From Aureibaculum marinum (lineage in GTDB: Bacteria > Bacteroidota > Bacteroidia > Flavobacteriales > Flavobacteriaceae), in NCBI RefSeq assembly GCF_003813905.1, contig NZ_RPFJ01000008.1, positions 1 through 64,000 of the forward strand: a stretch of 64,000 nt of DNA, given 5' to 3'. The translations under genes and the position numbers were made by a program. Position 1 is the stretch's first letter, and every line of letters begins with the position of its first letter. Shown one piece after another: positions 26,741 through 35,525 of the stretch. Below the pieces are notes generated by a model. It was not told the DNA's origin. It saw only the letters and a list, made by a program, of their open reading frames with translations, and made no database searches.

Positions 26741-28639
26741 ATGATGAAAAACAGAACTATTTATAAACTTTTTTTTGTTTTCTATATTTTTATAGAAAGT
26801 CTTTCTTTACATGCACAAAATAGTGAAAATAATCCTTATAAAGAATTAGAACAAATTTCCATAATTGATCAAAAAGTTATGATGCCTATGCGTGATGGAA
26901 TTCGTTTGGCAACAGATATTTATCGTCCTAAAGGAGAAGGTAAATATCCAATTATTTTTTCTAGAACACCTTATAATTTTAATAGATGGGTAAATGGAAA
27001 AGAAAGAACAAGAACTGCGAAACAAGCGTTAGAAGCTGTAAAAAGAGGTTATGCGTATGTGGTTCAAAACGAAAGAGGTAGATATTTTTCTGAAGGTGAA
27101 TGGGATATTTTAGGTGTACCTTTAACAGATGGATATGATGCGTTTACTTGGATGAAAAAGCAAGAATGGTCTAACGGTAAAATAGGCACAATTGGTTGTT
27201 CTTCAACAGCGGAATGGCAAATGGCTGTTGCAGCATTAGATCATCCATCACATGCCGCTATGGTACCACAAGGTTATGGAGCAGGAGTTGGAAAAGTGGG
27301 GCCATATAATGAACAGGGAAATTGGTATAGAGGAGGCGTAGAGCAAATGCTATTTTTTTCATGGTTATACGGTGTAGAACATGATAAATTTAAACCAAGA
27401 ATCCCTGCAGGGGCAACACAAGAAGATTTAATCAGAATTTCTCGTTTTTATGATTTAGCTCCTAAAAATCCTGCTGTTGATATGACGGAGGCATTAAAAC
27501 ACTTGCCTCTTCAAGATATATTGAAAAATATAAACGGAAAAGAAGAAATTTTTGATAAAATGATTAGAAGAACACCTAATCATGAAGATTGGTTTAAAGG
27601 AGGACTCTATCATGCAGATGATAATTTTGGTGTACCAAGTTTCTGGTTTGCTTCATGGTACGATGTTTCTGTTGGACCAAATGTGGCTCTGTTTAATCAT
27701 GTAAGAGCTCACGGGAAAGATGCTGAAGTGAGAGATAATCAATACTTAGTAATTGCACCAACATTACATTGTGGTTATACCAGAGCTACTGAAAATACTG
27801 TAGTAGGAGAGCGTTCTGTTGGAGATGCTCGATTAAATTATGAAGAGCAAATTTATGCTTGGTTTGATTTATGGTTAAAAGGAGAAAAAAATGATTTTAA
27901 AGAAAAAACACCACGTGTTCAATATTACACAATGGGTAGTAACAAATGGCAGTATTCTGAAACCTTTCCACCAAAAGAAGCTAAATTTTTTACTTATTAT
28001 TTAAATAGTAATGGTAATGCCAATACCTTAAATGGAGATGGAACTCTATCTACAAAAAGACCTGGTAAAGATAATCCAGATTCATATATGTATGACCCTA
28101 TGAATCCAGTTACTTCATATGGAGGTAATGTTTGTTGTACAGGTAATGCTGTAAAAGGAGGTGCGTTTGATCAGAGTGAAATGGAAAAAAGAGAAGATAT
28201 TTTGGTTTATACTTCAGAACCTTTAAAGAAAGGGATAGAAGTTACTGGTTTTATAGAATCTACACTTTATGTATCTTCAGATGTTAAAGATACTGATATT
28301 ACCATTAAAATTATTGATGTTTATCCTGATGGAAAAGCATATAATTTAGATGAAACTATACAGCGTGCCAGATATAGAGAGGGGTATGATAAAGAAGTGT
28401 TTATGGAAAAAGATAACGTTTATAAAATTCAGTTAAGTCCAATGACAACAAGTAACTATTTTGAAAAAGGACATCGTATTCGTATAGAAATTTCGAGTAG
28501 TAATTTTCCACGTTTTGCAAGAAATTTAAATACAGGTGGTAAAAATTATGATGAAAAAGAAAGTGTAATAGCTCACAACAAAATACACCATTCAAAAAAG
28601 TACCCATCACATATTAAATTACCAATTGTTTTAAAATAG
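26741..28639 (+). CDS. CocE/NonD-family secreted hydrolase (X-Pro dipeptidyl-peptidase S15-like)
   Basis: The 632-aa exported alpha/beta hydrolase has a signal peptide (residues 1-26, ending SLHAQ). The N-terminal catalytic domain contains [19 protein letters not shown], the usual first block. The nucleophile elbow reads GCSSTA (152-157, Ser154), where the family normally has GxSYxG. The Asp and His regions are in [16 protein letters not shown]. The C-terminal jelly-roll domain (about 460-630) includes [18 protein letters not shown]. Family members hydrolyse esters, beta-lactam esters or X-Pro peptides, and the substrate is undetermined. An MFS gene starts 8 bp after its stop, so they are probably co-transcribed. 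Confidence 0.88.
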   Translation: MMKNRTIYKLFFVFYIFIESLSLHAQNSENNPYKELEQISIIDQKVMMPMRDGIRLATDIYRPKGEGKYPIIFSRTPYNFNRWVNGKERTRTAKQALEAVKRGYAYVVQNERGRYFSEGEWDILGVPLTDGYDAFTWMKKQEWSNGKIGTIGCSSTAEWQMAVAALDHPSHAAMVPQGYGAGVGKVGPYNEQGNWYRGGVEQMLFFSWLYGVEHDKFKPRIPAGATQEDLIRISRFYDLAPKNPAVDMTEALKHLPLQDILKNINGKEEIFDKMIRRTPNHEDWFKGGLYHADDNFGVPSFWFASWYDVSVGPNVALFNHVRAHGKDAEVRDNQYLVIAPTLHCGYTRATENTVVGERSVGDARLNYEEQIYAWFDLWLKGEKNDFKEKTPRVQYYTMGSNKWQYSETFPPKEAKFFTYYLNSNGNANTLNGDGTLSTKRPGKDNPDSYMYDPMNPVTSYGGNVCCTGNAVKGGAFDQSEMEKREDILVYTSEPLKKGIEVTGFIESTLYVSSDVKDTDITIKIIDVYPDGKAYNLDETIQRARYREGYDKEVFMEKDNVYKIQLSPMTTSNYFEKGHRIRIEISSSNFPRFARNLNTGGKNYDEKESVIAHNKIHHSKKYPSHIKLPIVLK

Positions 28640-28647
28640 TTGCTTTT

Positions 28648-29913
28648 ATGCAAAAGAATGACCCCTATGCGGCATTGCGTTTTAGAGAATTTAATATTTT
28701 TTTAATAATGCGTTTTGCCATGGTATTTGCATGGTCTATGCAATTTGTAGTAATTGAGTGGGAAGTTTATAGTATTACTAAAGATCCATTATCTTTAGGT
28801 ATAATTGGTTTAATGGAGGTAATACCTGCTGTTTCTTTGGCACTTTTTGCAGGTCATATTGTAGATCAAAATGAGAAAAAAGGACTACTTATTAAGTGCC
28901 TTTTAGCATTTTCTGTAATTAGTTTTGGCCTGTTTTTATTAACCTGGCCAGAAGTTGTTTCAAATTGGTCTTCTGATTTAATTTTATATTCCATTTATTT
29001 TTTAGTTTTTTTAGGTGGATTTATTAGAGCTTTTTTAGGACCAACTATTTTTTCTTTATTTGCTTTAATTGTTCCTAAAAAAATATATCCTAATGCAGCA
29101 ACATGGAGTAGTTCCGTTTGGCAAATGGGAGTTGTACTTGGTCCTGCATTAGCTGGATTTGCAATCAATTGGATAGGTGTACATTGGTCGTTGTGCTTAG
29201 TTTTTGCTTTTTCTCTTATAGCTCTTATAAGTCTTTCTTTTATTTCTAAAAAGCCAATACTAAACCCTAAAATTGGTGAAAATGTTTTTAAAAGTTTAAA
29301 AGAAGGGATAAAATTTGTATATTCTACAAAAGTAATTTTAGGGGCAATTACCTTAGATATGATAGCTGTTTTATTTGGAGGAGCAGTAGCTTTACTACCA
29401 GTATTTGCTCAAGATATATTACATGTTGGGTCAGAAGGATTTGGTATTTTAAGAGCTTCTCCTGCAGTTGGTGCTTTATTGATAATGTTTACTTCGGCTT
29501 ATTTTCCTTTAAATAAAAATGCAGGTATGAAATTGTTAGCTGCAATTTTTGGATTTGGAATATGTATCATTGTATTTGGTTTGTCTTCTTGGTTTTGGAT
29601 ATCAGTAGTGGCACTATTTTTAAGTGGAGTAACAGATGGTATTTCTATGATTATTAGACAAACTATTTTACAATTAAAAACTCCTGATCATATGAGAGGT
29701 AGAGTGGCCTCTGTAAACTCTATGTTTGTTGGTTCTAGTAATGAATTAGGTGCTTTTGAAAGTGGACTCACTGCTAAACTTATGGGAACTGTAAGAGCTG
29801 TTGTTTTTGGTGGAGTAATGACTTTAATTACCGTCTTGATGACAGGAACTTTCTTTCCTAAATTAAGAAAATTAGATCTTCGTAAAGATATAGAAGAACA
29901 TGAAAAAAAATGA
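28648..29913 (+). CDS. MFS transporter (EntS-like, MFS_3 type)
   Basis: The 421-aa inner-membrane protein has about twelve hydrophobic segments. Motif-A-like loops are visible as FAGHIVDQNEKKG after TM2 and PDHMRGRVASVNSMFVG in the second half, the pattern seen in EntS-type exporters and in a broad set of bacterial drug or siderophore efflux carriers. The RGRV segment and the GSNELGAFESG region are typical. The substrate is unknown. It starts 8 bp after the CocE hydrolase gene and is probably in its operon. Confidence 0.85.
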   Translation: MQKNDPYAALRFREFNIFLIMRFAMVFAWSMQFVVIEWEVYSITKDPLSLGIIGLMEVIPAVSLALFAGHIVDQNEKKGLLIKCLLAFSVISFGLFLLTWPEVVSNWSSDLILYSIYFLVFLGGFIRAFLGPTIFSLFALIVPKKIYPNAATWSSSVWQMGVVLGPALAGFAINWIGVHWSLCLVFAFSLIALISLSFISKKPILNPKIGENVFKSLKEGIKFVYSTKVILGAITLDMIAVLFGGAVALLPVFAQDILHVGSEGFGILRASPAVGALLIMFTSAYFPLNKNAGMKLLAAIFGFGICIIVFGLSSWFWISVVALFLSGVTDGISMIIRQTILQLKTPDHMRGRVASVNSMFVGSSNELGAFESGLTAKLMGTVRAVVFGGVMTLITVLMTGTFFPKLRKLDLRKDIEEHEKK

Positions 29914-29982
29914 AAGGATAGTAATTATTCTATTCATTTAAAATTAGATTAAAAAAATACCTATAAAAATTACATATATCAG

Positions 29983-29990
29983 TACATTTG
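29983..29990 (+). promoter_or_regulatory. Promoter -7 box upstream of the split MFS gene
   Basis: TACATTTG matches TAnnTTTG and lies 18 bp before the ATG at 30009. It overlaps a TTG that would otherwise be taken as a start (29988), so the ATG is preferred. Confidence 0.5.
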
Positions 29991-30008
29991 GCATCCTTAT
30001 TTTTAGTG

Positions 30009-30710
30009 ATGTTAGCAGTAAATAAATTCTCTATTATAAATCCTAAAAAAGTACCATTCTTTTATGGATATGTAGTATTGTTTATAGGAACATTAGGTAT
30101 TTGGGCAAGTATTCCAGGACAAACTGTTGGTGTTTCGGTTTTTACAGATCCGGTAAAAGATGCCTTGGGCCTGACTAGAAATCAGTTTAGTAATGCATAT
30201 ATGATTGGAACTTTTATAAGTTCTTTTTTTGTGCCTAAAGCAGGATTTTTATTTGATAAATATGGAGCCAGATATGTAGCTTTTTTTGCTGCCATTCTTT
30301 TATCTTTATCTTTATTATTTGCTTCATTATCAGCCTCAATAAGTGAGTTTTTTAAGCAAATACTCAATACAACTTCTTGGGTAGTTCCATTTTTTGTGAT
30401 AACCATTTTATTTTTCTTTATCCGATTTAGTGGACAAGGCGTATTAACGATGGCTTCACGGAATATGATTATGATTTGGTTTGATAAAAATAGAGGAAAA
30501 GTTAATGCCATCAGTGGTATTGCTGTTTCATTAGGTTTTTCAAGTTCGCCCTTATTTTTAAATCATATTATAGATACTAATGGATGGCAATTAAGTTGGC
30601 AGCTCATAGCTCTTTGTTTGCTAATATTTAGTATTTTAATTTTGCAATTTTATAGAAATAACCCTGAAGATTTCAATATGAAACCTGATGGCTTTGTTAA
30701 AAAAAACTAA
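30009..30710 (+). CDS. MFS transporter, N-terminal half (frame broken after residue ~230)
   Basis: The 233 residues carry six TM segments of an oxalate/formate-antiporter-like MFS carrier: FFYGYVVLFIGTLGIW, GFLFDKYGARYVAFF (motif A), the SGQGVLTMASRNMIMIWFD block and WQLSWQLIAL. The frame runs into TAA right after the cytoplasmic-loop motif NNPEDFNMKPDGFV. The rest of the transporter continues in the +1 frame from 30688. The break coincides with an A8 tract at 30699-30706. Removing one A joins both halves into one protein of about 430 aa. It may be a recent pseudogene, a phase-variable or slippage site, or an assembly error. Confidence 0.75.
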   Translation: MLAVNKFSIINPKKVPFFYGYVVLFIGTLGIWASIPGQTVGVSVFTDPVKDALGLTRNQFSNAYMIGTFISSFFVPKAGFLFDKYGARYVAFFAAILLSLSLLFASLSASISEFFKQILNTTSWVVPFFVITILFFFIRFSGQGVLTMASRNMIMIWFDKNRGKVNAISGIAVSLGFSSSPLFLNHIIDTNGWQLSWQLIALCLLIFSILILQFYRNNPEDFNMKPDGFVKKN

Positions 30711-31311
30711 TAAAATTAAAATTAAAAAAAATGAACATCATTTTACATTAGATGAAGCAAAAAGTACTAGAGCGTTTTGGATGTTTGCTTTAATATTAGC
30801 ATTTAATAGTTTTTTTATTACAGGATTCACTTTTCATGTGGTATCTATCTTTTCTAGTCAAGGTTATCCCAAAAGTGAAGCCATTTCGATTTTCTTGCCA
30901 ATATCAATTATTGCGATTTCAGTAGGTACATTGTTTAATATTCTGAGTGATTACGTACGTCAAAAATTACTATTATACCTGATGTTATTTAGTGGTTTAT
31001 TGGCTTCTGCTGGATTATTAATGTTGTCTAATAAAATAGGTATTTATTTTTTGATTATAGGACTTGGATGTTTAGGAGGCTTATTTTCAGTTGTAAATGC
31101 GGTTACTTGGCCTAGGTATTACGGAAGAAAACATTTAGGTTCTATTACAGGTAAAACGATGAGTTTTTTAGTTATCGCAAGTGCTATTGCTCCAAGTTTA
31201 TTTAGCTATTGTTATACTAACTTGGGTTCTTATACTTATATAGGTTATCTAAATATTATTTTTCTCGCAGTGCTTATTATAGCATCTATAAAAGCAAAAA
31301 ATCCTCAGTAA
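30688..31311 (+). CDS. MFS transporter, C-terminal half (+1 frame)
   Basis: The 207-aa frame overlaps the N-terminal half by 23 bp. After a lysine-rich loop it begins FTLDEAKSTRAFWMFALILA, which is how TM7 of this MFS group normally starts. Five or six further TM segments follow (ITGFTFHVVSIF, the VRQKLL motif-A-like loop, GLGCLGGLFSVVNAVTWPRY, YYGRKHLGSITG). An isolated half is unlikely to be functional alone. The ATG at 30688 is most likely a chance codon within the original gene. Confidence 0.7.
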   Translation: MALLKKTNKIKIKKNEHHFTLDEAKSTRAFWMFALILAFNSFFITGFTFHVVSIFSSQGYPKSEAISIFLPISIIAISVGTLFNILSDYVRQKLLLYLMLFSGLLASAGLLMLSNKIGIYFLIIGLGCLGGLFSVVNAVTWPRYYGRKHLGSITGKTMSFLVIASAIAPSLFSYCYTNLGSYTYIGYLNIIFLAVLIIASIKAKNPQ

Positions 31312-31452
31312 TTCTCTAAAAAATAATTATTTATCCTATATTTAACAACATAATCAACAACCTAAAGTTATATCAATAACCATTGTTAATTATTATATTA
31401 AAATGACAATGTGTAGTTTGGTATTTTTTACTAAAAAATATATTTACAAAAA

Positions 31453-32445
31453 ATGAAATCATTTACAATTGAAGAAATAAATACTATTCTGGGCGGAGAA
31501 CTTGTAGGTTCTACTACACTTAAGATTACTGGACCTGAACAACTCGATAAAGCAGAACCACATCATATTAGTTTTATAGGTAGTACAAAATATATTAAAT
31601 ACTGGAATAACTCTAAGGCTTCAGCCGCTATAGTTAATGAAAACTTGACTGTAGATTTAGAAGAAAACAGAGCTTTAATTAAAGTTAAAAATGCTGATTT
31701 GGCTATGGCTAAATTATTAGAGGTTTTTAACCCACAACCACCTGTTTTTGATCATGAGATACATCCTACTGCTATAATTCATGACTCGGCAATTATAGGT
31801 AAAGGATGTAAGATTGGTGCAGGTTGTTATATAGGTAAAGATGTTGTATTGGCAGAAGGTGTAATTTTATACCCTAATGTAACTATTATGGACGAAACCA
31901 CTATTGGTTCTCATACTATTGTTTGGTCAGGAACAGTAATTCGTGAAAGAACCGAAATAGGAGCTTACTGTATTTTTCATACTAATGTAAGTATAGGGGC
32001 AGATGGGTTTGGATACAGGCCTAGTGAAGATGGTAGGGGATTGGTAAAAATTCCACAAATAGGCAATGTAATTATTGGTAATGGAGTAGAAATTGGTGCC
32101 AATAGTTGTGTTGATCGAGGCAAATTTAGTTCAACTATAATTGGTGATGGTTGTAAAATAGATAATTTGGTTCAAATTGCTCATAATTGTGAGCTGGGCA
32201 GATCATGTATAATGGCTGGTCATAGTGGTTTGGCGGGTTCTGTTACATTAGGCGATGGCGTTATTATTGGAGGAAGTGCGTCTATAAAAGATCATACAAC
32301 AATTCATTCTGGTGCAACAATAGGGGCGGGATCAGGAGTAATGGGTGATGTAGAAGCAGGAAAAACAATGCTAGGGTATCCGGCTACTGAATCTAGAGAA
32401 ATGCTAAAACAATGGGTAGCTTTACGAAAACTAGCAAAGCAATAA
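31453..32445 (+). CDS. lpxD: UDP-3-O-(3-hydroxyacyl)glucosamine N-acyltransferase
   Basis: This enzyme adds the N-linked hydroxyacyl chain in lipid A synthesis, acting as a cytoplasmic trimer. The 330 aa fit LpxD. The N-terminal uridine-binding domain (about 1-95; ISFIGSTKYIKYW) precedes a long left-handed beta-helix of hexapeptide repeats. The catalytic-region HTNVSIGADGFGY and the second histidine block VQIAHNCELG are present. The C-terminal helix EMLKQWVALRKL is typical. No other lipid A gene is adjacent, so this copy stands outside the usual lpx cluster. Confidence 0.93.
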   Translation: MKSFTIEEINTILGGELVGSTTLKITGPEQLDKAEPHHISFIGSTKYIKYWNNSKASAAIVNENLTVDLEENRALIKVKNADLAMAKLLEVFNPQPPVFDHEIHPTAIIHDSAIIGKGCKIGAGCYIGKDVVLAEGVILYPNVTIMDETTIGSHTIVWSGTVIRERTEIGAYCIFHTNVSIGADGFGYRPSEDGRGLVKIPQIGNVIIGNGVEIGANSCVDRGKFSSTIIGDGCKIDNLVQIAHNCELGRSCIMAGHSGLAGSVTLGDGVIIGGSASIKDHTTIHSGATIGAGSGVMGDVEAGKTMLGYPATESREMLKQWVALRKLAKQ

Positions 32446-32559
32446 TAATGGGTATAAAAGGTGTAAATTTATTTCTAAAAAGCTAATAAATTGAATTGTA
32501 TTTCACCATCTATAAAGTAATAAAAACAAATTAACAAATTAAAATCCCCTTAAAATCAC

Positions 32560-32567
32560 TACCTTTG
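32560..32567 (+). promoter_or_regulatory. Promoter -7 box of the cold-shock fusion gene
   Basis: TACCTTTG is an exact TAnnTTTG match. It gives a leader of about 40 nt before the ATG at 32614. Confidence 0.55.
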
Positions 32568-32613
32568 TAGGATAACCGCTTGAAAAAGCACTAAAACAGT
32601 TTTAAGATAAAGA

Positions 32614-33051
32614 ATGGCAAGAGCACAAGAAACCTTTGGTAAAAAAGAAAGAGAAAAGAAAAGATTAAAAAAACGTGAAGAAAAAAGGAAACGTAAAGAG
32701 GCTCGTAAAGCGGGTGAAAAAAATGATACGTTTATTTATGTAGATCAATTTGGACAATTGACTGACACCCCTCCAGATCCATCTCAAAAAGTAAAGATTG
32801 ATGCTGAAGATATAGTAGTAGGAGTACCTAAAAAAGAAGATTATGAAGAAGAAGATCCTATCAGAAAAGGAAAAGTTAATTTCTATGATGATAAAAAAGG
32901 TTTCGGATTTATTATAGATTTGGAAAACAATGAAAAATATTTTTGTCATGTAAGTGGATTGCTTGATGAAATTCAAGAAAATGACAAAGTAACTTTCGAA
33001 CTAGAAAAAGGCCAAAAAGGATTAAATGCTGTTAGAGTTAAAAAGCAGTAG
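32614..33051 (+). CDS. Cold-shock domain protein with basic N-terminal extension
   Basis: The 145-aa protein starts with a strongly basic Lys/Arg/Glu stretch (residues 9-37). An acidic linker follows (about 60-85; KKEDYEEEDP). The C-terminal cold-shock domain (about 82-145) has RNP1 KGFGFI and RNP2 YFCHVS. The last part (KGQKGLNAVRVK) is nearly the same as in the 63-aa cold-shock protein at 20779-20970. The basic arm suggests RNA or ribosome binding, which is inference. It has its own promoter and terminator. Confidence 0.88.
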   Translation: MARAQETFGKKEREKKRLKKREEKRKRKEARKAGEKNDTFIYVDQFGQLTDTPPDPSQKVKIDAEDIVVGVPKKEDYEEEDPIRKGKVNFYDDKKGFGFIIDLENNEKYFCHVSGLLDEIQENDKVTFELEKGQKGLNAVRVKKQ

Positions 33052-33075
33052 ATAGATTATATAATAATTAACTAA

Positions 33076-33118
33076 TAAAAAAGCCTGATGATTTAAATCA
33101 TCAGGCTTTTTTATACTT
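33076..33118. terminator. Perfect-palindrome bidirectional terminator
   Basis: The 19-nt arms 33076-33094 and 33095-33113 are perfectly complementary (core GCCTGATGATTT/AAATCATCAGGC, flanked by A6/T6). It terminates the cold-shock gene (+) and the OmpA gene (-). Confidence 0.9.
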
Positions 33119-33135
33119 ATAAATAGATAGAATTA

Positions 33136-33969
33136 TTATTTTTCAGCCATTAAAGCAAAGAATTTATCAATATTTGGTAAAATAACGATACGTGTTCTTC
33201 TGTTTTTAGCTCTATTTTCTTTAGTATCATTATCTACTAAAGGTTGGTAGCTACTTCTACCTGAAGCTATTAATCTAGAAGGATCTACACCAAATTTATC
33301 TTGCATTCTTCTTACAATAGAAGTAGCACGTAAAACACTTAAATCCCAGTTGTCAGCAACACGAGCGTTACTAATAGTTCTTGAATCTGTGTGTCCTTCA
33401 ACCATTAAATCTAAACTAGGTTCAGATTTTAATAAGTCAGCTATTTTTTGTAATACACCATCAGCTTTGTTACTCATTCTATAGCTAGCTGTTTTAAATA
33501 GTAAATTATCAGCAATCGTAATCATTACAACAGTTTCATTAATGTTGATATCAACTTCACCGTTAGAATCTTCACTTAATTCACTTCCTGCCATAGTTTG
33601 CTTTAAATTATATGAAACTGCTAAATTCATAGAGTCTTTTAAGGTTTTTGCACCTTTAACTGCCTCTGGATCCATTTTAGAAATAGTAGCTCTCATTTGT
33701 TTTTTAGCATCATTAGAAATTACACTACCATCTGAAGTGGTTAATTTTGCATCATTTTCTTCTTTAAGAGCATTAATTTTGGCATTGTAGGCATCAACTT
33801 TAGCTTCAATTGCAGCAAACTTAGCTTCTAATTCGTCTTTTTCAATTGCCGTTTTATGTAATTCTCCTTTAATTTGGTCTCTGTCCTGTTCTAGTGCAAC
33901 ATATTTCTTTTTTGATACACATGCAGACAATAAAACCATTGTCAATACTAATACTGATACTTTTCTCAT
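33136..33969 (-). CDS. OmpA-family peptidoglycan-binding lipoprotein
   Basis: The 277-aa outer-membrane lipoprotein probably tethers the envelope to peptidoglycan. It has a lipobox (MRKVSVLVLTMVLLSAC) and a coiled coil at about residues 25-80 (LEQDRDQIKGELHKTAIEKD). The C-terminal OmpA/MotB domain (about 150-270) has LMVEGHTDSR, the NWDLSVLRATSIVRRM helix and ENRAKNRRTRIVI, whose Asp and Arg bind meso-diaminopimelate. It is transcribed alone from a well-formed promoter. Confidence 0.92.
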   Translation of the reverse strand: MRKVSVLVLTMVLLSACVSKKKYVALEQDRDQIKGELHKTAIEKDELEAKFAAIEAKVDAYNAKINALKEENDAKLTTSDGSVISNDAKKQMRATISKMDPEAVKGAKTLKDSMNLAVSYNLKQTMAGSELSEDSNGEVDININETVVMITIADNLLFKTASYRMSNKADGVLQKIADLLKSEPSLDLMVEGHTDSRTISNARVADNWDLSVLRATSIVRRMQDKFGVDPSRLIASGRSSYQPLVDNDTKENRAKNRRTRIVILPNIDKFFALMAEK

Positions 33970-34021
33970 AATTTAGTGTTTTTAATTTAATTTAGAATTT
34001 AACTTGTGTTTTTTGTAGTTG

Positions 34022-34051
34022 CAAATTTATAATAAACTATCTATTAAACAA
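34022..34051 (-). promoter_or_regulatory. Promoter of the OmpA-family gene
   Basis: On the minus strand TTG (34049-34051) and TAAATTTG (34022-34029) are separated by 19 bp, the classical flavobacterial -33/-7 spacing. The leader is about 46 nt. Confidence 0.6.
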
Positions 34052-34262
34052 TTATAAATTAGTACATTTATTAAAAACCTTCCTTTTCTTAAGTTGTTAA
34101 TTTTTAAAGAGTTGTTTGTTATTTAGTTGATAACAAGAATAATACATACTGCAATAGTTGTAATTATTATACTAGCAGAGATTGTAGTTTACACATGATA
34201 AAGTTTAGAAATAATAATTTTTATTGATTAGCTTAAAGATGCATTGATATCAAATTATTGTA

Positions 34263-34270
34263 TAATTTTG
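34263..34270 (+). promoter_or_regulatory. Promoter -7 box of the EamA transporter gene
   Basis: TAATTTTG is an exact match. It lies downstream of a TTG at 34244 and 18 bp upstream of the ATG at 34289, so the ATG is the start. Confidence 0.6.
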
Positions 34271-34288
34271 GCAACTATTTTAAAGCGA

Positions 34289-35206
34289 ATGAGTCAACAA
34301 CCTAAAACAATTCTTGTAGTATTAGCATTTTTCTCTATATATGTTATTTGGGGATCTACTTATTTAATGAATAAGATTGCTGTTACGGAACTTCCTCCTT
34401 TTAAATTAGCAGCTATTCGTTTCTTAAGTGCTAGTTTCCTCATTTTTATTATATCTAAAATAATGGGTATTTCAATAAAAATTACACGTAAACAATTTAA
34501 AAATACAATAATTGCTGGTTTTCTATTTTTAACTTTTGGAAATGGTGTTGTGGTTTGGGCTCTAAAGTATGTAGATAGTGGTTTCGCAGCTCTTGAAATT
34601 TCTGCTCAGCCTTTAGTAGTTTTACTGTTGATGAGAATTTTTCAACGAAAAAAAATTCAACCAATGTCTTTAGTTGGTGTTTTTTTAGGTATGATTGGAA
34701 TTTATCTTTTGGTAAGTCAACAACATTTAATAAGTAATGAGAACTCAATTATTGGTTTGACTATGATATTCGCTTGTATGATAAGTTGGGGGTGTGGTAG
34801 TATATTTGTAGGTAAAGCGGATTTGCCTTCTAATTATTTTATTAATACAGGGTATCAAATGTTAATGGGTGGTATCATGTTACTTATTGCAAGTACTGTA
34901 TTTGGTGAAAACTGGATAAATCCGATGGAATGGAGCTATGAAGTCCAACTCTCTATGATTTTATTAATCACTTTTGGAAGTATTATCGCTTTTACGTCAT
35001 TTAATTATCTATTAAAATTTGTTTCACCTGAAAAAGTAGCTACTTCTACCTATGTAAATCCTATTATTGCCTTGATATTAGGATGGTATTTTTTAGAAGA
35101 ACAAATTACAACACAGTCAATTGTAGCGGCTGTAATTCTTCTTACTGGAGTGTATTTTATTAATACAGCAAAAAAAATAACACTACATTCTAGATTTAAA
35201 AAGTAA
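34289..35206 (+). CDS. EamA-family (DMT superfamily) transporter
   Basis: The 305-aa inner-membrane protein has ten predicted TM helices in two EamA repeats. The first repeat begins FFSIYVIWGSTYLMNKIAV, with the usual PPFKLAAIRFL loop. The second begins at about residue 150 (IIGLTMIFACMISWG) and ends VATSTYVNPIIALILGWYF. Members export metabolites such as amino acids; the substrate is unknown. The start MSQQPKTILVV at 34289 is chosen over a TTG 45 bp upstream because of the promoter position. Confidence 0.9.
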   Translation: MSQQPKTILVVLAFFSIYVIWGSTYLMNKIAVTELPPFKLAAIRFLSASFLIFIISKIMGISIKITRKQFKNTIIAGFLFLTFGNGVVVWALKYVDSGFAALEISAQPLVVLLLMRIFQRKKIQPMSLVGVFLGMIGIYLLVSQQHLISNENSIIGLTMIFACMISWGCGSIFVGKADLPSNYFINTGYQMLMGGIMLLIASTVFGENWINPMEWSYEVQLSMILLITFGSIIAFTSFNYLLKFVSPEKVATSTYVNPIIALILGWYFLEEQITTQSIVAAVILLTGVYFINTAKKITLHSRFKK

Positions 35207-35254
35207 TTGAATTATTTATTAGAATAAAAAGTAGTAGACTGCTCCAAAACATTA

Positions 35255-35473
35255 TTAAATAATTTCAATCAAGGTTCCTTGAATATTAACAACATCTCCT
35301 TGTACTAATTTGTTTCTAACTCGTGTCTCAATAAGGTTATTTACAAGTACTTCTTCATTTTGGATGATGAGTTTTGCATGTCCTCCAGTTTGGGCATAGC
35401 CTAATACCTGCAATAACTTATTTAAAGGGATATATGCTTGGTCTGATCTTAATTCGAATTTTTTTTCAATCAT
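35255..35473 (-). CDS. S4-domain RNA-binding protein
   Basis: The 72-aa protein is almost entirely an S4 RNA-binding domain: FELRSDQAYIPLNKLLQVLG, then the AQTGGHAKLIIQNEEVLVNN core and a final beta strand. It resembles the YbcJ/YaaA group of small S4 proteins, which are thought to bind structured RNA such as rRNA or tRNA. It lies downstream of the M23 peptidase gene on the same strand, but a 52-bp gap leaves the operon question open. Confidence 0.85.
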   Translation of the reverse strand: MIEKKFELRSDQAYIPLNKLLQVLGYAQTGGHAKLIIQNEEVLVNNLIETRVRNKLVQGDVVNIQGTLIEII

Positions 35474-35525
35474 TTTCTTTCCTTTGAATTTGAGCTGTTT
35501 AGTGTTCTTTAATTAATAAATCAGT

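Larger units (their letters stand above)
33970..34288. other. Divergent intergenic region (319 bp)
   Basis: It holds the promoters of the OmpA gene (-) and the EamA transporter gene (+). No further ORF, repeat or hairpin was recognised. Confidence 0.5.

Noticed and set aside
28401-28610. Minus-strand 69-aa frame
   Set aside because: Antisense shadow of the CocE hydrolase; low-complexity Tyr/Leu/Phe composition.
34244-34288. TTG start for the EamA transporter
   Set aside because: It precedes the promoter box at 34263-34270 and gives no sensible N terminus.
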